From contig JACRDQ010000038.1 of the NCBI GenBank assembly GCA_016218545.1, forward strand, positions 220,155-284,154: a stretch of DNA of 64,000 bases, given 5' to 3'. Below are positions 26,801 to 35,654 of this stretch, one piece after another (position 1 is the first letter of the stretch; the number at the start of each line of letters is the position of its first letter). Source of the stretch: Elusimicrobiota bacterium (GTDB lineage: Bacteria; Elusimicrobiota; Elusimicrobia; UBA1565; UBA9628). Under the pieces are notes generated by a model. The model was not told the origin of the DNA and did not search any database. It saw only the letters and a program-made list of their open reading frames with translations. A program made the position numbers and the translations under genes.

Positions 26801-27312
26801 CCGTCCCTCATGAGCTTCTCGAGGTCCCAGATCATGCTCCGCCGGTCCATGGCCGGGATGTCGAGGTCGCCCGTGTCCATGCGGATGGCGTCGACCGGGC
26901 AGGCCTCGACGCAGTTGCCGCAGAAGACGCACAGCCCCAGGTCGATCTCGAAGGTCTTGGCCCGCTTCTCGATGACGACCGCCGGGCTGTCCTCGGCCGT
27001 GATGCGGATGCACCGCGCCGGGCAGATCGTCTCGCAGAGCAGGCACGCGGTGCAGCGCGGAGAGCCGTCGCTCCTCCTGAGGATGCGGTGCCGGGTCCGG
27101 GCGCGGCCGCCCAGGGCCGGCGGGTCCTCGGGGTACTGGATGGTCACGGCTCCGGGAGCGGCCTTGACGCCCGCGAGCGCCGCGGCGTGACGGCCGAGGT
27201 TCACGAAGAAGTGCCGGAAGGTGACGCCGAGGCCCTTGAGGACCTCGACGATGTAGACCTGGACCGCGAGGTCCCGCTCCGGCCGGGTCACGGGCCGCAC
27301 GGTCACCGCCAT
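26797..27312 (-). CDS. nuoI: NADH-quinone oxidoreductase subunit I
   Basis: This 171-residue subunit holds clusters N6a and N6b, which carry electrons from the peripheral arm towards NuoB. Both ferredoxin motifs are complete: CTACLLCETICPARC and CVFCGNCVEACPVDA. The ATG at 27312 overlaps the nuoH 3' end by 10 bases; the open frame upstream of it reads through nuoH and is not coding. It is the last complex I gene of the operon, followed without a gap by the diadenylate cyclase gene. Confidence 0.95.
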   Translation of the reverse strand: MAVTVRPVTRPERDLAVQVYIVEVLKGLGVTFRHFFVNLGRHAAALAGVKAAPGAVTIQYPEDPPALGGRARTRHRILRRSDGSPRCTACLLCETICPARCIRITAEDSPAVVIEKRAKTFEIDLGLCVFCGNCVEACPVDAIRMDTGDLDIPAMDRRSMIWDLEKLMRDG

Positions 27313-28397
27313 GGGCTCACCCCCCAGGACTTGGCCAGGTACACGGCCCACGCGGTCAGCAGGAAATTGGCCAGGGCCAGGGGCAGGATGTTCTTCCACC
27401 CCAGGTCCAGCAACTGGTCGAACCGGAAGCGCGGCAGGGTCCAGCGGACCTGCATGAGCACGAAGAGGACCAGGGCCACCTTGGCCGTGAACGAGGCGAC
27501 CATGACGCAGGCCATGGCCGGGCCGGCCAGCATGGGCCCGAGCGCGGAGAAAGCGTCCACGGGGAGGAAGGGCACGTGCCAGCCCCCGAGGAAGAGGGTC
27601 GCGGCAAGGCAGGCCACGACCACGGACTCGATGAGGTCGGTCATCATGAACATGCCGAACTTCATGCCGGAGTACTCCACGTGGTAGCCCACGATCTCGG
27701 ACTCGCCCTCGGGCAGGTCGAAGGGAGTGCGCTTGGTGAGCGCCGTGCCGGCCACGAGGAAGAGGACGAAGCCCACGGGCTGGAGGACCGCGCCCCAGGC
27801 GGGCACGACGCCTGCGATCATGCGCGTCTGCCAGGCCACGGCCTCGGCGAGGTCCAAGGAGCCGTAGAGGAAGAGCGCGCCCGCCAGGGTCGCGGCCAGG
27901 CACACCTCGTAGGCGATCATCTGGCTCGCCCCGCGCAGGCCGCCGAGCAGGCCGTAATAGGAGTTGGAGGCGTACCCGGCCATGACCACGCCGTGGATGC
28001 CCATGGCCACCATGGCCAGCACCAGGACCAGGCCCACCGGGCTCTCCACGGGCTGGAGGCTCCACGAGCGGCCGAGGAACTCGACCGTGCCGCCGTAGGG
28101 GAAGGCGGCCAGGGCCAGCAGAGGGAAGCCCAGGGAGACGGCGGGCGCCATGGCGTGGAAGGCCGGACGCACGCCCGCGGGCACGAAGTCCTCCTTGGTG
28201 AAGAGCTTGATGGGGTCTGCGATGATGTGGAAGAGGCCGATGACCCGCAGGCCGAGGATGTCCGCCCTGTTGGCGCCGATGCGGTCCTGCATGACCGCGC
28301 TCTGCTTGCGCTCGACCCAGCCCAGGAACGCGGCCCAGTTCATGCCGAATCCCAGCGCCGCTCCGACCTTGGCCAGGGTCCAGAGGAGGGCGGTCAC
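27303..28397 (-). CDS. nuoH: NADH-quinone oxidoreductase subunit H
   Basis: NuoH is the membrane subunit that forms much of the quinone-binding cavity. The 364-residue protein has about eight helices and typical motifs WVERKQSAVMQDRIGANRAD (one run), FHIIADPIKLFTKED and PFDLPEGESEIVGYHVEYSG. The GTG at 28397 overlaps the nuoG stop as GTGA, the same coupling seen at several junctions of this operon. A longer ATG start at 28448 would lie inside nuoG and is rejected. Confidence 0.95.
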   Translation of the reverse strand: MTALLWTLAKVGAALGFGMNWAAFLGWVERKQSAVMQDRIGANRADILGLRVIGLFHIIADPIKLFTKEDFVPAGVRPAFHAMAPAVSLGFPLLALAAFPYGGTVEFLGRSWSLQPVESPVGLVLVLAMVAMGIHGVVMAGYASNSYYGLLGGLRGASQMIAYEVCLAATLAGALFLYGSLDLAEAVAWQTRMIAGVVPAWGAVLQPVGFVLFLVAGTALTKRTPFDLPEGESEIVGYHVEYSGMKFGMFMMTDLIESVVVACLAATLFLGGWHVPFLPVDAFSALGPMLAGPAMACVMVASFTAKVALVLFVLMQVRWTLPRFRFDQLLDLGWKNILPLALANFLLTAWAVYLAKSWGVSPWR

Positions 28398-29896
28398 TCG
28401 GCCCTCCCGGCGCGCAGGCCCGCCAGCAGGCCCTCGAAGATGCGCCAATCCGGCTGGGCGTCTCCCACCGGAGGCAGGGCGGCCCGGTAGCCCTGCGAGC
28501 GGCCCTCGAAGTTGGTGAAGCCCCCGTCCTCCTCGGCCCAGGCCGTGGCGGGCAGGCGGTAGTGCGCGAGGTCTCCGGTCGAGCCCTTCCAGGGGCCCTG
28601 GAAGACCACGAGCTCGAGTCCTTCGAGCAAGCCCGGGGTCTTGGCTCCCCAGACCCCGAAGAGGTCGCGGTCCACGACGTAGAGGCCCTTGATCCTGCCG
28701 GCCTCGATGGAGTGGGCGAGCGACTCCCAGGGCAGGGACTTGATCTGGTCGCCGAATCCCAGGGCCGCGCCGCCCTTGAGGTTGGGGACCTTGTCACGCC
28801 TGCGCAGGAGAGCGTCCTCCTCCCCGGCCTGGTCCGGAGCCGGGTCGAAGGCGAAGTTCACGAGTTTCCAGGAATCCACGAAGAGCTTCTTGAAGGAGCG
28901 CCAATCCTCGTTGGACAAAGCGCCCGAGGCCACCACGGCCAGGGACTGCGGTCCGTGGTCCTCGAGCAGCCCCTTCACGCGGGAGGAGACCTCGGAGAAG
29001 GCCGCGTCCCAGGAGAGCTCGGCCCGGGAGGGCTTGAGCTTGAGGACCTTGCCCAGCCGGTCGCGGTCCAGGGCCTTGTAGGAGTAGCGGCCCTCGTCGC
29101 AGATCCAGTAGCCGTTGACCTCGGGGTTGAAGCGCGGCTTGATGCGCGCGGCACGGCGAGCGCCGTTGTGCCAGGGCCTCTGGGTCGAGGTGTGCAGGCT
29201 GATGGCGCACCCGCGGCTGCAGCCGGGGCAGACCGTGTCGCTGCGGTCGAGGTACCAGACCCGGACCTGGTAGCGGAAGTCCCGGTCCGTGAGCGCTCCG
29301 ACCGGGCAGATGTCCACCACGTTGCCGGAATAGGGGTTGTCGAGGGTCTTGCCCGGGGCCAGGTCGATGCGCTCCTGGTGCCCCCGGCCGAACATGCCCA
29401 GCTCGTGGGTCTTGGACACCTCGGCCAGGAACCGCACGCAACGCGTGCACGCGATGCAGCGCTCCTGGTCGAGCATCACGCGGGGGCCGACGGGCTTGCG
29501 CTTCTCGAAGTGGCGCTTGTCCTCGACCATGGAGCTCTTGTAGCGGCCGATGGACATGTAATAGTCCTGCAGGCCGCACTCGCCGGACTGGTCGCAGACC
29601 GGGCAGTCGAGGGGATGGTTGACGAGGTGGAGCTCGAGCTCGCCGGACTGCGCCGCGGCCACGGCCGGGCTCTCGGTGCTGACCACCATGCCGTCGGCCA
29701 CCCGGACGCGGCAGGAGGGCATGAGCTTGGGAGCGCCCTTGATCTCGACCAGGCACATCCTGCAGTTGCCGGGGTTGCCCAGGGCCGGGTGGTAGCAGTA
29801 GTGCGGGATGGCGACCCCGGCCTGCTTGGCCACGTCGATCAGGAGCGTCCCGTCAGCCGCCTCGACGGGACGGCCGTTGAGGGTGATCTTCGCCAT
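28394..29896 (-). CDS. nuoG: NADH-quinone oxidoreductase subunit G, short form
   Basis: NuoG carries several Fe-S clusters of the peripheral arm. The N-terminal 2Fe-2S motif (CYHPALGNPGNCRMCLVEI, then C at residue about 62), the HLVNHPLDCPVCDQSGECGL segment of the His/Cys-ligated cluster, the CIACTRC...CPVG cluster and the CPGCSRGC motif are present. The molybdopterin-like domain is short: the protein has 500 residues, whereas E. coli NuoG has about 900. The ending (ATAWAEEDGGFTNFEGRSQG) is that of the normal family, so the domain is internally reduced, not cut off. The ATG overlaps the nuoF stop (TGATG). Confidence 0.93.
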   Translation of the reverse strand: MAKITLNGRPVEAADGTLLIDVAKQAGVAIPHYCYHPALGNPGNCRMCLVEIKGAPKLMPSCRVRVADGMVVSTESPAVAAAQSGELELHLVNHPLDCPVCDQSGECGLQDYYMSIGRYKSSMVEDKRHFEKRKPVGPRVMLDQERCIACTRCVRFLAEVSKTHELGMFGRGHQERIDLAPGKTLDNPYSGNVVDICPVGALTDRDFRYQVRVWYLDRSDTVCPGCSRGCAISLHTSTQRPWHNGARRAARIKPRFNPEVNGYWICDEGRYSYKALDRDRLGKVLKLKPSRAELSWDAAFSEVSSRVKGLLEDHGPQSLAVVASGALSNEDWRSFKKLFVDSWKLVNFAFDPAPDQAGEEDALLRRRDKVPNLKGGAALGFGDQIKSLPWESLAHSIEAGRIKGLYVVDRDLFGVWGAKTPGLLEGLELVVFQGPWKGSTGDLAHYRLPATAWAEEDGGFTNFEGRSQGYRAALPPVGDAQPDWRIFEGLLAGLRAGRAE

Positions 29897-31170
29897 CAGA
29901 CCCGCGCCTCCATGCCGGGACGCTCGCCTTCCGGGCTGGACCGCGCCTTGAATTCCTCGGGGAACTTCTTGAGGTAGGCCTTGAGCACGATCCCCACGGT
30001 GTCTCCCAGGGCGCAGATGGTGGTGCCCGTGATGCGGCCGGCCGCGCGCTCGAGGAGCGCCGGGTCCTCGGGCCTTCCGCGGCCGGAGAGCATGCGCTCG
30101 AGGATCGTCTTGGTCCAGACGCTCCCCTCCCTGCATGGGGTGCACTGGCCGCAGGACTCGTGCGTCAGGAAGCTGATGATGTCCCGGCAGACCGCGACCA
30201 TGTCCGTGGTCTCGTCGAGGACGATGACCCCGCCCGCGCCCAAGAACGAGCCCTGGGCCCGGACGCTGTCGAAGTCCAGGGGCAGGTCGAGGTGCTCGGG
30301 CCCCAGGGGAGGCGTCGAGGTCCCGCCCGGGATGACGGCCTTCAAGGCGCGGCCCTTGGTCACGCCGCCGGCCGCCTGCAGGAGCGCGCGCAAGGTCACG
30401 CCCATGGGGAACTCGTAGACCCCGGGCTTCTCCACGTGGCCGCTCACGCTGAAGAGCATGGTGCCGCCGGACTTGGGGGTCCCGATCTTGGCGAACCACT
30501 CCCCTCCCTTGGCCACGATGTGCGGGAGCATGGCCAGGGTCGCCACGTTGTGCACCACGGTGGGCAGGCCCATCAAGCCGAAGTTGGTCGGGAAGGGCGG
30601 GGGCTGCCTGGGCCAGGACTTCTTGCCTTCCATGGACTCCAGGAGCGCGGTGTCCAAGCCCGAGATGTAGGTGCCGCCGCCCCGCATCACCATGACCTTG
30701 CAGGAGAAGGAGGCGCCGAGTATCTTCTCGCCGATGAGGCCGGCCGCCTCCGCCTCCTTGACCGCGGCCATGAGCACGCGGTACTGCCTGCCGTACTCGC
30801 CGCGGATGAAGATGAAGCCTTCCTTGGCGCCGACCGCGTAGCACGCGATGAGCAGGCCCTCGAGGACCTGGTGCGGGGAGCGCTGCACGTGGACCCGGTC
30901 GCGGAAGCACCCGGGCTCGGACTCGTCGCAGTTGCCCACCACGTAGCGCGGCCCCGGGACCTTGTCCTGGGGCGGAAGGGTGCCCCACTTCATGCCGGCC
31001 GGGAAGCCCGCCCCTCCCAGGCCGCGGAGGTTGGACTTCTTGACCTCGGCGGCGATGTCGGCCGGAGACATCGCGAGGGCCTTTTTCAAGCCCTCGTACC
31101 CGCCGAGGCCGCGGTAGACCGCAAGCTCATGGAGCTTGGGCTCGTCGAAATGCCGGGTGATGATCTTCAT
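29896..31170 (-). CDS. nuoF: NADH-quinone oxidoreductase subunit F, divergent active site
   Basis: NuoF normally binds FMN and NADH and carries cluster N3. The 424-residue protein has the whole fold and the N3 cysteines C340, C343, C346 (SCGQCTPC) and C386. Several nucleotide-site residues differ from the common pattern: GLGGAGFPAGMKW (50-62) instead of GRGGAGFPTGLKW, ISGLDTALLESMEG instead of ICGEETALLxSxEG, and HNVATL instead of NNVETL. The electron donor or its affinity may therefore differ from standard NADH complex I. The ATG at 31170 overlaps the nuoE stop (ATGA). Confidence 0.93.
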   Translation of the reverse strand: MKIITRHFDEPKLHELAVYRGLGGYEGLKKALAMSPADIAAEVKKSNLRGLGGAGFPAGMKWGTLPPQDKVPGPRYVVGNCDESEPGCFRDRVHVQRSPHQVLEGLLIACYAVGAKEGFIFIRGEYGRQYRVLMAAVKEAEAAGLIGEKILGASFSCKVMVMRGGGTYISGLDTALLESMEGKKSWPRQPPPFPTNFGLMGLPTVVHNVATLAMLPHIVAKGGEWFAKIGTPKSGGTMLFSVSGHVEKPGVYEFPMGVTLRALLQAAGGVTKGRALKAVIPGGTSTPPLGPEHLDLPLDFDSVRAQGSFLGAGGVIVLDETTDMVAVCRDIISFLTHESCGQCTPCREGSVWTKTILERMLSGRGRPEDPALLERAAGRITGTTICALGDTVGIVLKAYLKKFPEEFKARSSPEGERPGMEARV

Positions 31171-31646
31171 GCCTTCCCCAACTCCGAGGCGAGATGGTCC
31201 ACGGACTCCTTGGTCGCGGGGCCCACGAGCTCGTCGTCCACCGACAAGGCAGGGCCGCAGTCGCAGGCGCCGAGGCACTCCACGGTCTCAAAGCCCACGG
31301 ACCCGTCCCCGGAGACCCCGCCGTCAGGAGCGCCCAGCCTCTCGGAGAGGTACCGCGCCATCTCCGAGGACCCCTTGAGCCTGCAGGAGAGGCCGCGGCA
31401 GAGGCAGACGCGGCGCCGGCCCGCGGGCTCGGTCGTGAACGACGGGTAGAACGTGACGACCCCGTGCACGTGGGTCACGGTGGTCTTGAAGAGCGCGGCC
31501 AGGAACTCCTCGTCTGCGGTCGTGACGCAGGAGTGCCACTCCTGCACCTGGCGCATGGCCATGAGCAGCCCCATCATGGGGTAGGGATAATGGGTGGTCC
31601 AACCCTGGAGGACCTTCTCCTGCTCGGGGGTGAAGGACTTGGTCAC
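31167..31646 (-). CDS. nuoE: NADH-quinone oxidoreductase subunit E
   Basis: NuoE is the small thioredoxin-fold subunit with the 2Fe-2S cluster N1a next to NuoF. The ligands are visible as CRGLSC and CLGAC in the second half of the 159-residue protein. The N-terminal part is helical with the usual HVHGVVTFYPSF segment. The GTG start at 31646 overlaps the nuoD stop as GTGA. The frame extends far upstream through nuoD but codes for nothing recognisable there. Confidence 0.94.
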   Translation of the reverse strand: MTKSFTPEQEKVLQGWTTHYPYPMMGLLMAMRQVQEWHSCVTTADEEFLAALFKTTVTHVHGVVTFYPSFTTEPAGRRRVCLCRGLSCRLKGSSEMARYLSERLGAPDGGVSGDGSVGFETVECLGACDCGPALSVDDELVGPATKESVDHLASELGKA

Positions 31647-32980
31647 CTGTCGAGTTCTCCTGCGATCATGTTCACGGACCCGAAGGTCGCGATGATGTCC
31701 GCGACCGTGCCCCCGTTGATGAGCTTGGGCAGCGCGGCCATGATGTAAAGGCAGGGCGGCCGGCAGCGCACCCGGTAGGGCCGGTTGCCGCCGTCCGAGA
31801 AGACGTGGAAGCCCAGCTCGCCGTTGGCGCCCTCCACGGGGACGTAGGCGTCGCCGGCCGGGACCTTGAGTCCCCAGGTCCACATCACGCCCTCGAACTG
31901 GTTCATGAGGCCTTCGATGGAGCCGTAGACCTCCTCCTTGGCGGGCAGGACCACGCTCGGCCCTCCCCCGCGCGCGCCTGCGTGGCCGTGGTCGCACGAG
32001 CCCTCGAGGCTGGGGCAGGTCAGGACGTGCTTGCCCGCGATCTCCGAGATCCGGCCCGCCTTGCCGAGGTCCGACATGACCGCGCCCTTCACGAGCTCCG
32101 AGAGCTCCACGGAAGCCGGGCCGTCGGGCATCCGCTCGAAGCACTGCTCCACGATCCTCATGCTGGCCTCGAGCTCGGCCAGGCGCACGAGGTAGCGGTC
32201 GAAATTGTCGCCCCTGGAGCCCACCGGCACCTCGAAGTCGAGCTTGTCGTAGACGAGGTAGGGGTGGGCCCGCCGCACGTCGTAGGGGGTCCCGGTGGAG
32301 CGCAGAAAGGGGCCCGTGATGCCGTAGGCCGCGGCGTCCTCGCGCGAGATGATCCCGGTCCCCTCGACCCGGTCCATGAAGATGCGGTTCTTGGTGAGCA
32401 GCCTGTCCGCGTCCCGGACCGACTCGCGCACCAAGGCGAAGGCCGAGCGGCACTTGGCCTCGAACCCGGCGGGCAGGTCGGCCTTGACCCCCCCGACCCG
32501 GGCGTAGGAGACGGTCACCCGGGCGCCGCAGAGGTCGTCGACGAGCTGGTAGAGGACCTCCCTGGACTTGATGAGGTACAGGAAGACCGTGAAGGCCCCG
32601 AGCTCCATGGCGTTGGCCGCGACGCAGGTCAGGTGGTCCGTGACGCGGGAGAGCTCGGAGGCGATGACGCGCAGGTACTGGCCACGCTCCGGGACCGTCA
32701 CGCCCAGGAGCTTCTCCACGGCCAGGCAGTAGCCCACGTTGTTGATGAGCGGGGACACGTAGTTGAGCCGGTCGGTCCACGGGACCACGTTGTTCCAGGG
32801 CTCGGCCTCGGCGTGCTTCTCGAAGGCGCGGTGGAGGTAGCCGATCTCCACCTCCGTGGACTTGACGCGCTCTCCCTCGAGCTCGAGGATGAGGCGGATG
32901 ACCCCGTGCATGGCCGGGTGGGACGGCCCCATGTTGAGCAGGACCGCGGTCCGTCCGTCCTTGAGACGTTCCTCAGTCAT
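31643..32980 (-). CDS. nuoD: NADH-quinone oxidoreductase subunit D
   Basis: NuoD is the 49-kDa-type subunit that lines the quinone site with NuoB. The 445-residue length and motifs (LNMGPSHPAMHGVIRL, EIGYLHRAFEKHAE, RLNYVSPLINN, PIAD-like region absent as expected, GGNRPYRVRCRPP near the C-terminus) are typical. It lacks the CxxC pairs of the homologous hydrogenase large subunit. The ATG at 32980 overlaps the end of nuoC by 8 bases. Confidence 0.95.
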   Translation of the reverse strand: MTEERLKDGRTAVLLNMGPSHPAMHGVIRLILELEGERVKSTEVEIGYLHRAFEKHAEAEPWNNVVPWTDRLNYVSPLINNVGYCLAVEKLLGVTVPERGQYLRVIASELSRVTDHLTCVAANAMELGAFTVFLYLIKSREVLYQLVDDLCGARVTVSYARVGGVKADLPAGFEAKCRSAFALVRESVRDADRLLTKNRIFMDRVEGTGIISREDAAAYGITGPFLRSTGTPYDVRRAHPYLVYDKLDFEVPVGSRGDNFDRYLVRLAELEASMRIVEQCFERMPDGPASVELSELVKGAVMSDLGKAGRISEIAGKHVLTCPSLEGSCDHGHAGARGGGPSVVLPAKEEVYGSIEGLMNQFEGVMWTWGLKVPAGDAYVPVEGANGELGFHVFSDGGNRPYRVRCRPPCLYIMAALPKLINGGTVADIIATFGSVNMIAGELDR

Positions 32981-33443
32981 ACTCCACTCTCTGCTTTTCC
33001 TTGTTCAGGTTCACGGGGTTCTCGGGGTCTTCCTTGGGCCCGATGAGGGGCTGGCGCTTCTTGATGGGGTAGTCCTTGCGCAGGGGGTGGCCCACGAACT
33101 CCTCGTACATGAGGAGCCTCTTGATGTCCGGCCGGTCCGTGAACCGGATGCCGAACATGTCCCAGACCTCGCGCTCGAGCCAGTCCGCGATGGGCCAGAG
33201 CTGGCGCACGGACCTGAGGCCCGGCTCGGCGTCGGTCTCGCAGCGGACCTCGACCCTGGGCTTGGGCTCGAGGCCCGTCTCCAGGTCGAGGCAGGCCGCG
33301 CGGTAGACCACGCCGAACCTGGGCACGCGGCCCTGGGCCGAGTAGTCCGCGGCCGTCATGTCCACGAGCACGTTGTAGCCCTCGGCCTTCAAGGCCGCGA
33401 GGGTCTCGAACACGGCAGCCGGCTCGACCTTGCGGAGCTCCAT
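32973..33443 (-). CDS. nuoC: NADH-quinone oxidoreductase subunit C
   Basis: NuoC is the 30-kDa-type subunit of the connecting module. The 156-residue protein has the family core ADWLEREVWDMFGIRF and GHPLRKDYP near the C-terminus. It is separate from NuoD, unlike the NuoCD fusion of enterobacteria. The start at 33443 overlaps the nuoB stop (TGATG). Confidence 0.94.
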   Translation of the reverse strand: MELRKVEPAAVFETLAALKAEGYNVLVDMTAADYSAQGRVPRFGVVYRAACLDLETGLEPKPRVEVRCETDAEPGLRSVRQLWPIADWLEREVWDMFGIRFTDRPDIKRLLMYEEFVGHPLRKDYPIKKRQPLIGPKEDPENPVNLNKEKQRVEYD

Positions 33444-33943
33444 CACCCTTCCTTCCCGCCCGTGAATCTGCCCCAGCCTTCCACGCCCAGGCTCCAGGGG
33501 CCCTTGGTCTCCCGCTGGATCTTCTCCTGGAGCTTCATGAAGCCCTGGAGCACCACCTCGGGCCGCGGAGGGCAGCCCGGGATGTAGAGGTCCACGGGCA
33601 CGACGGTGTCGATGCCCTGGACCGTGGAGTAGTCGTCGTAGAAGCCGCCCGTGCAGGTGCACACGCCGAAGGCCACCACCCACTTGGGCTCGGCCATCTG
33701 GTCGTAGATGCGGCGCAGCACCGGGGCCATCTTGTGGCTGATGGTGCCCACCACCATGAGCAGGTCCGCTTGTCTCGGCGAGAACCGGGGCAGGCCCGCG
33801 CCGAAGCGGTCCATGTCGTAGTGCGAGGCCATGGTGGACATGTACTCCATGCCGCAGCAGGCCGTGACGAAGGGGTACTGGAAGATGGAGTACTTGCGCG
33901 CCCAGCCCAGGGCCGCGTCGAGCTTCGACGTGACTAATTGCAT
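33443..33943 (-). CDS. nuoB: NADH-quinone oxidoreductase subunit B
   Basis: NuoB holds terminal cluster N2 at the quinone site. The cysteines are present as TACCGMEY, GVCTCTGG and IPGCPPRPE in this 166-residue protein, in their usual order. It starts within the last codons of nuoA (10-base overlap). Confidence 0.95.
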   Translation of the reverse strand: MQLVTSKLDAALGWARKYSIFQYPFVTACCGMEYMSTMASHYDMDRFGAGLPRFSPRQADLLMVVGTISHKMAPVLRRIYDQMAEPKWVVAFGVCTCTGGFYDDYSTVQGIDTVVPVDLYIPGCPPRPEVVLQGFMKLQEKIQRETKGPWSLGVEGWGRFTGGKEG

Positions 33944-34287
33944 TCGAGCGTCCCCTTGCGCCAGAAGTAGAGGAGCATGAAGGCCAAGAGGCCTATGAAC
34001 ACGGTCACGGAGACCATGAGGCTCAGCTCCAGGACGGGCCGGGTGAGCGCCCAGGGCATGAGCAGGGCCAGGTCCACGTCGAAGGCCACGAAGAGCACGG
34101 CGTAGCGCCAGTAGAGCGCCGCCATGGCCCGCCCCGGCTCGGAGAGGGGCTTCAAGCCCGTCTCGTAGGGGAGCTCGGCGTCGCCCTGGTGCTTGGGCCT
34201 GGGGCCGAGGAACCAGCCCGCCAGCAGGAACGCGGCCACGGTCGCGCCGACCAGGAGCACGTTGAAGAGCAGGGCGAACCCGGTCAT
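33934..34287 (-). CDS. nuoA: NADH-quinone oxidoreductase subunit A
   Basis: NuoA is a three-helix membrane subunit near the quinone tunnel. The 117-residue protein shows the family loop between helices 1 and 2 (LPYETGLKPL) and the FVAFDVDLALLMPWA segment of helix 2. The ATG overlaps the stop of nuoN (ATGA). In most bacteria nuoA heads the operon. Here it follows nuoN. Confidence 0.95.
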   Translation of the reverse strand: MTGFALLFNVLLVGATVAAFLLAGWFLGPRPKHQGDAELPYETGLKPLSEPGRAMAALYWRYAVLFVAFDVDLALLMPWALTRPVLELSLMVSVTVFIGLLAFMLLYFWRKGTLECN

Positions 34288-35654
34288 GAGAGGAGCCTCC
34301 CCAGAGCGGACGAGAAGATCCAGGGCAGGATGCCCAGGCTCGCGGCCAGGACGGCGCAGACCCACAGCAGGACCTCGACCGCCCCTTTCTCGGGCTCCGC
34401 GGGCCGCCACTTGGGCTCGTCGAAGAACATGTCGCGGATGAGGCCCAGGTAGTAGCCCAGGCCCACGAGGGTGGCCAGAGCCGCCACGGCCAGCGGGCCG
34501 TAGAGCCCCACCTTGACCGTCTCCCAGAAGATGAGGAGCTTGGCGAGGAAGCCTCCGGTGGGAGGGATGCCGGCCAGGGAGAGCAGGAGCACGCCGAAGA
34601 GGCCGGCGTGCACGGGCCGCAGGCTGCCGTACCCCGCGATCTCCGGCCGCCGCGAGAGCCCGCTCAGGCGCACGAAGAGGAAGGCGCCGTTGCTCATGAA
34701 GACGTAGACCAGGCCGTAGAAGAAGAGCGGGGCGGCCGAGGCCGGGTCGCAGCCTTGGGCCGCCCAGGCGCCCACGCCCAGCACGAGGATGCCGGCGTGG
34801 GAGACCGACGAGTAGGCCAGCAGGCGCTGGAGCCGGGTCTGCCTGAGCGCCAGGAGCGCGCCGTAGAGGGAGGTGCCCGCCCCAAGCCAGGGCAGGCACG
34901 CGCCGGCCGGGGCCGGGCCCAAGGCAGCCAGCCTCATGAGCAGGAGCAGAGCCGCGGTCTTGACCGAGGTGGAGAAGAACCCGGCCAGGGCCGGCGCGCT
35001 GGACTCATAGACGTCCGGCAGCCAGAAGTGGAAGGGCACGACCCCGATCTTGAACAGGGCGGCCGCTCCCATCAGGGCCAGGGCGGCCAAGCCCATGGCT
35101 CCCGGAGCAGGGCTCAAAGCCAGGGAGCCGGAGGCGACGTAGTGGAGCGCCATGCCGAGCAGGAAGAGGCAGCTCGCCAGGGCGCCTGCGAAGAAGTACT
35201 TCACCGCCGCCTCGTGCGGAGGCGCCCCGGGAGCGGGCAGCCGCGCCACCAGGAGGTAGGCGGGCAAAGACATCAGCTCCAGGCCGATGAAGAGCATGAG
35301 CAGGCTCGACGACGCGGCCAGGAGCCCCGCGCCCAGGCAGCTCGCCAGCAGGAGCGCGGCAGGGACCTCGTCGTCCTCGTCGAGGCTCAGGAGCACGGGC
35401 AAGCCGCCCGCGTAGAACAGGATCTGCCAGGCCAGGCCCAGGCCGTCGAGGCCCACGAGCGGGCCGGCCTCTCCCCTGGCCGTGAACATCAGCATCCAGA
35501 GCGCGACGACGAGGCTCACCGCTCCCAGGAGCCTGGCCACCGAGGCCGAGACCTCCCGCGCCATGCCCGCGGCCAGGCAGCAGAGCAGGCCCGAGGCCAG
35601 GGTCAGCTGGGGCCAGAGCATCGGCGCCGAGAAGAAGCCCAGGAGCTCCCTCAC
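34284..35654 (-). CDS. nuoN: NADH-quinone oxidoreductase subunit N
   Basis: NuoN is an antiporter-like proton-pumping subunit. The 456-residue protein is almost wholly hydrophobic, with conserved charged positions such as the ELMSLPAYLLV glutamate and FKIGVVPFHFWLPDVYESS lysine. A GTG at 35654 that overlaps the nuoM stop (GTGA) is chosen as the start, because the same arrangement recurs at nuoE, nuoH and nuoK. An ATG twelve codons downstream is possible. Confidence 0.94.
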   Translation of the reverse strand: MRELLGFFSAPMLWPQLTLASGLLCCLAAGMAREVSASVARLLGAVSLVVALWMLMFTARGEAGPLVGLDGLGLAWQILFYAGGLPVLLSLDEDDEVPAALLLASCLGAGLLAASSSLLMLFIGLELMSLPAYLLVARLPAPGAPPHEAAVKYFFAGALASCLFLLGMALHYVASGSLALSPAPGAMGLAALALMGAAALFKIGVVPFHFWLPDVYESSAPALAGFFSTSVKTAALLLLMRLAALGPAPAGACLPWLGAGTSLYGALLALRQTRLQRLLAYSSVSHAGILVLGVGAWAAQGCDPASAAPLFFYGLVYVFMSNGAFLFVRLSGLSRRPEIAGYGSLRPVHAGLFGVLLLSLAGIPPTGGFLAKLLIFWETVKVGLYGPLAVAALATLVGLGYYLGLIRDMFFDEPKWRPAEPEKGAVEVLLWVCAVLAASLGILPWIFSSALGRLLS

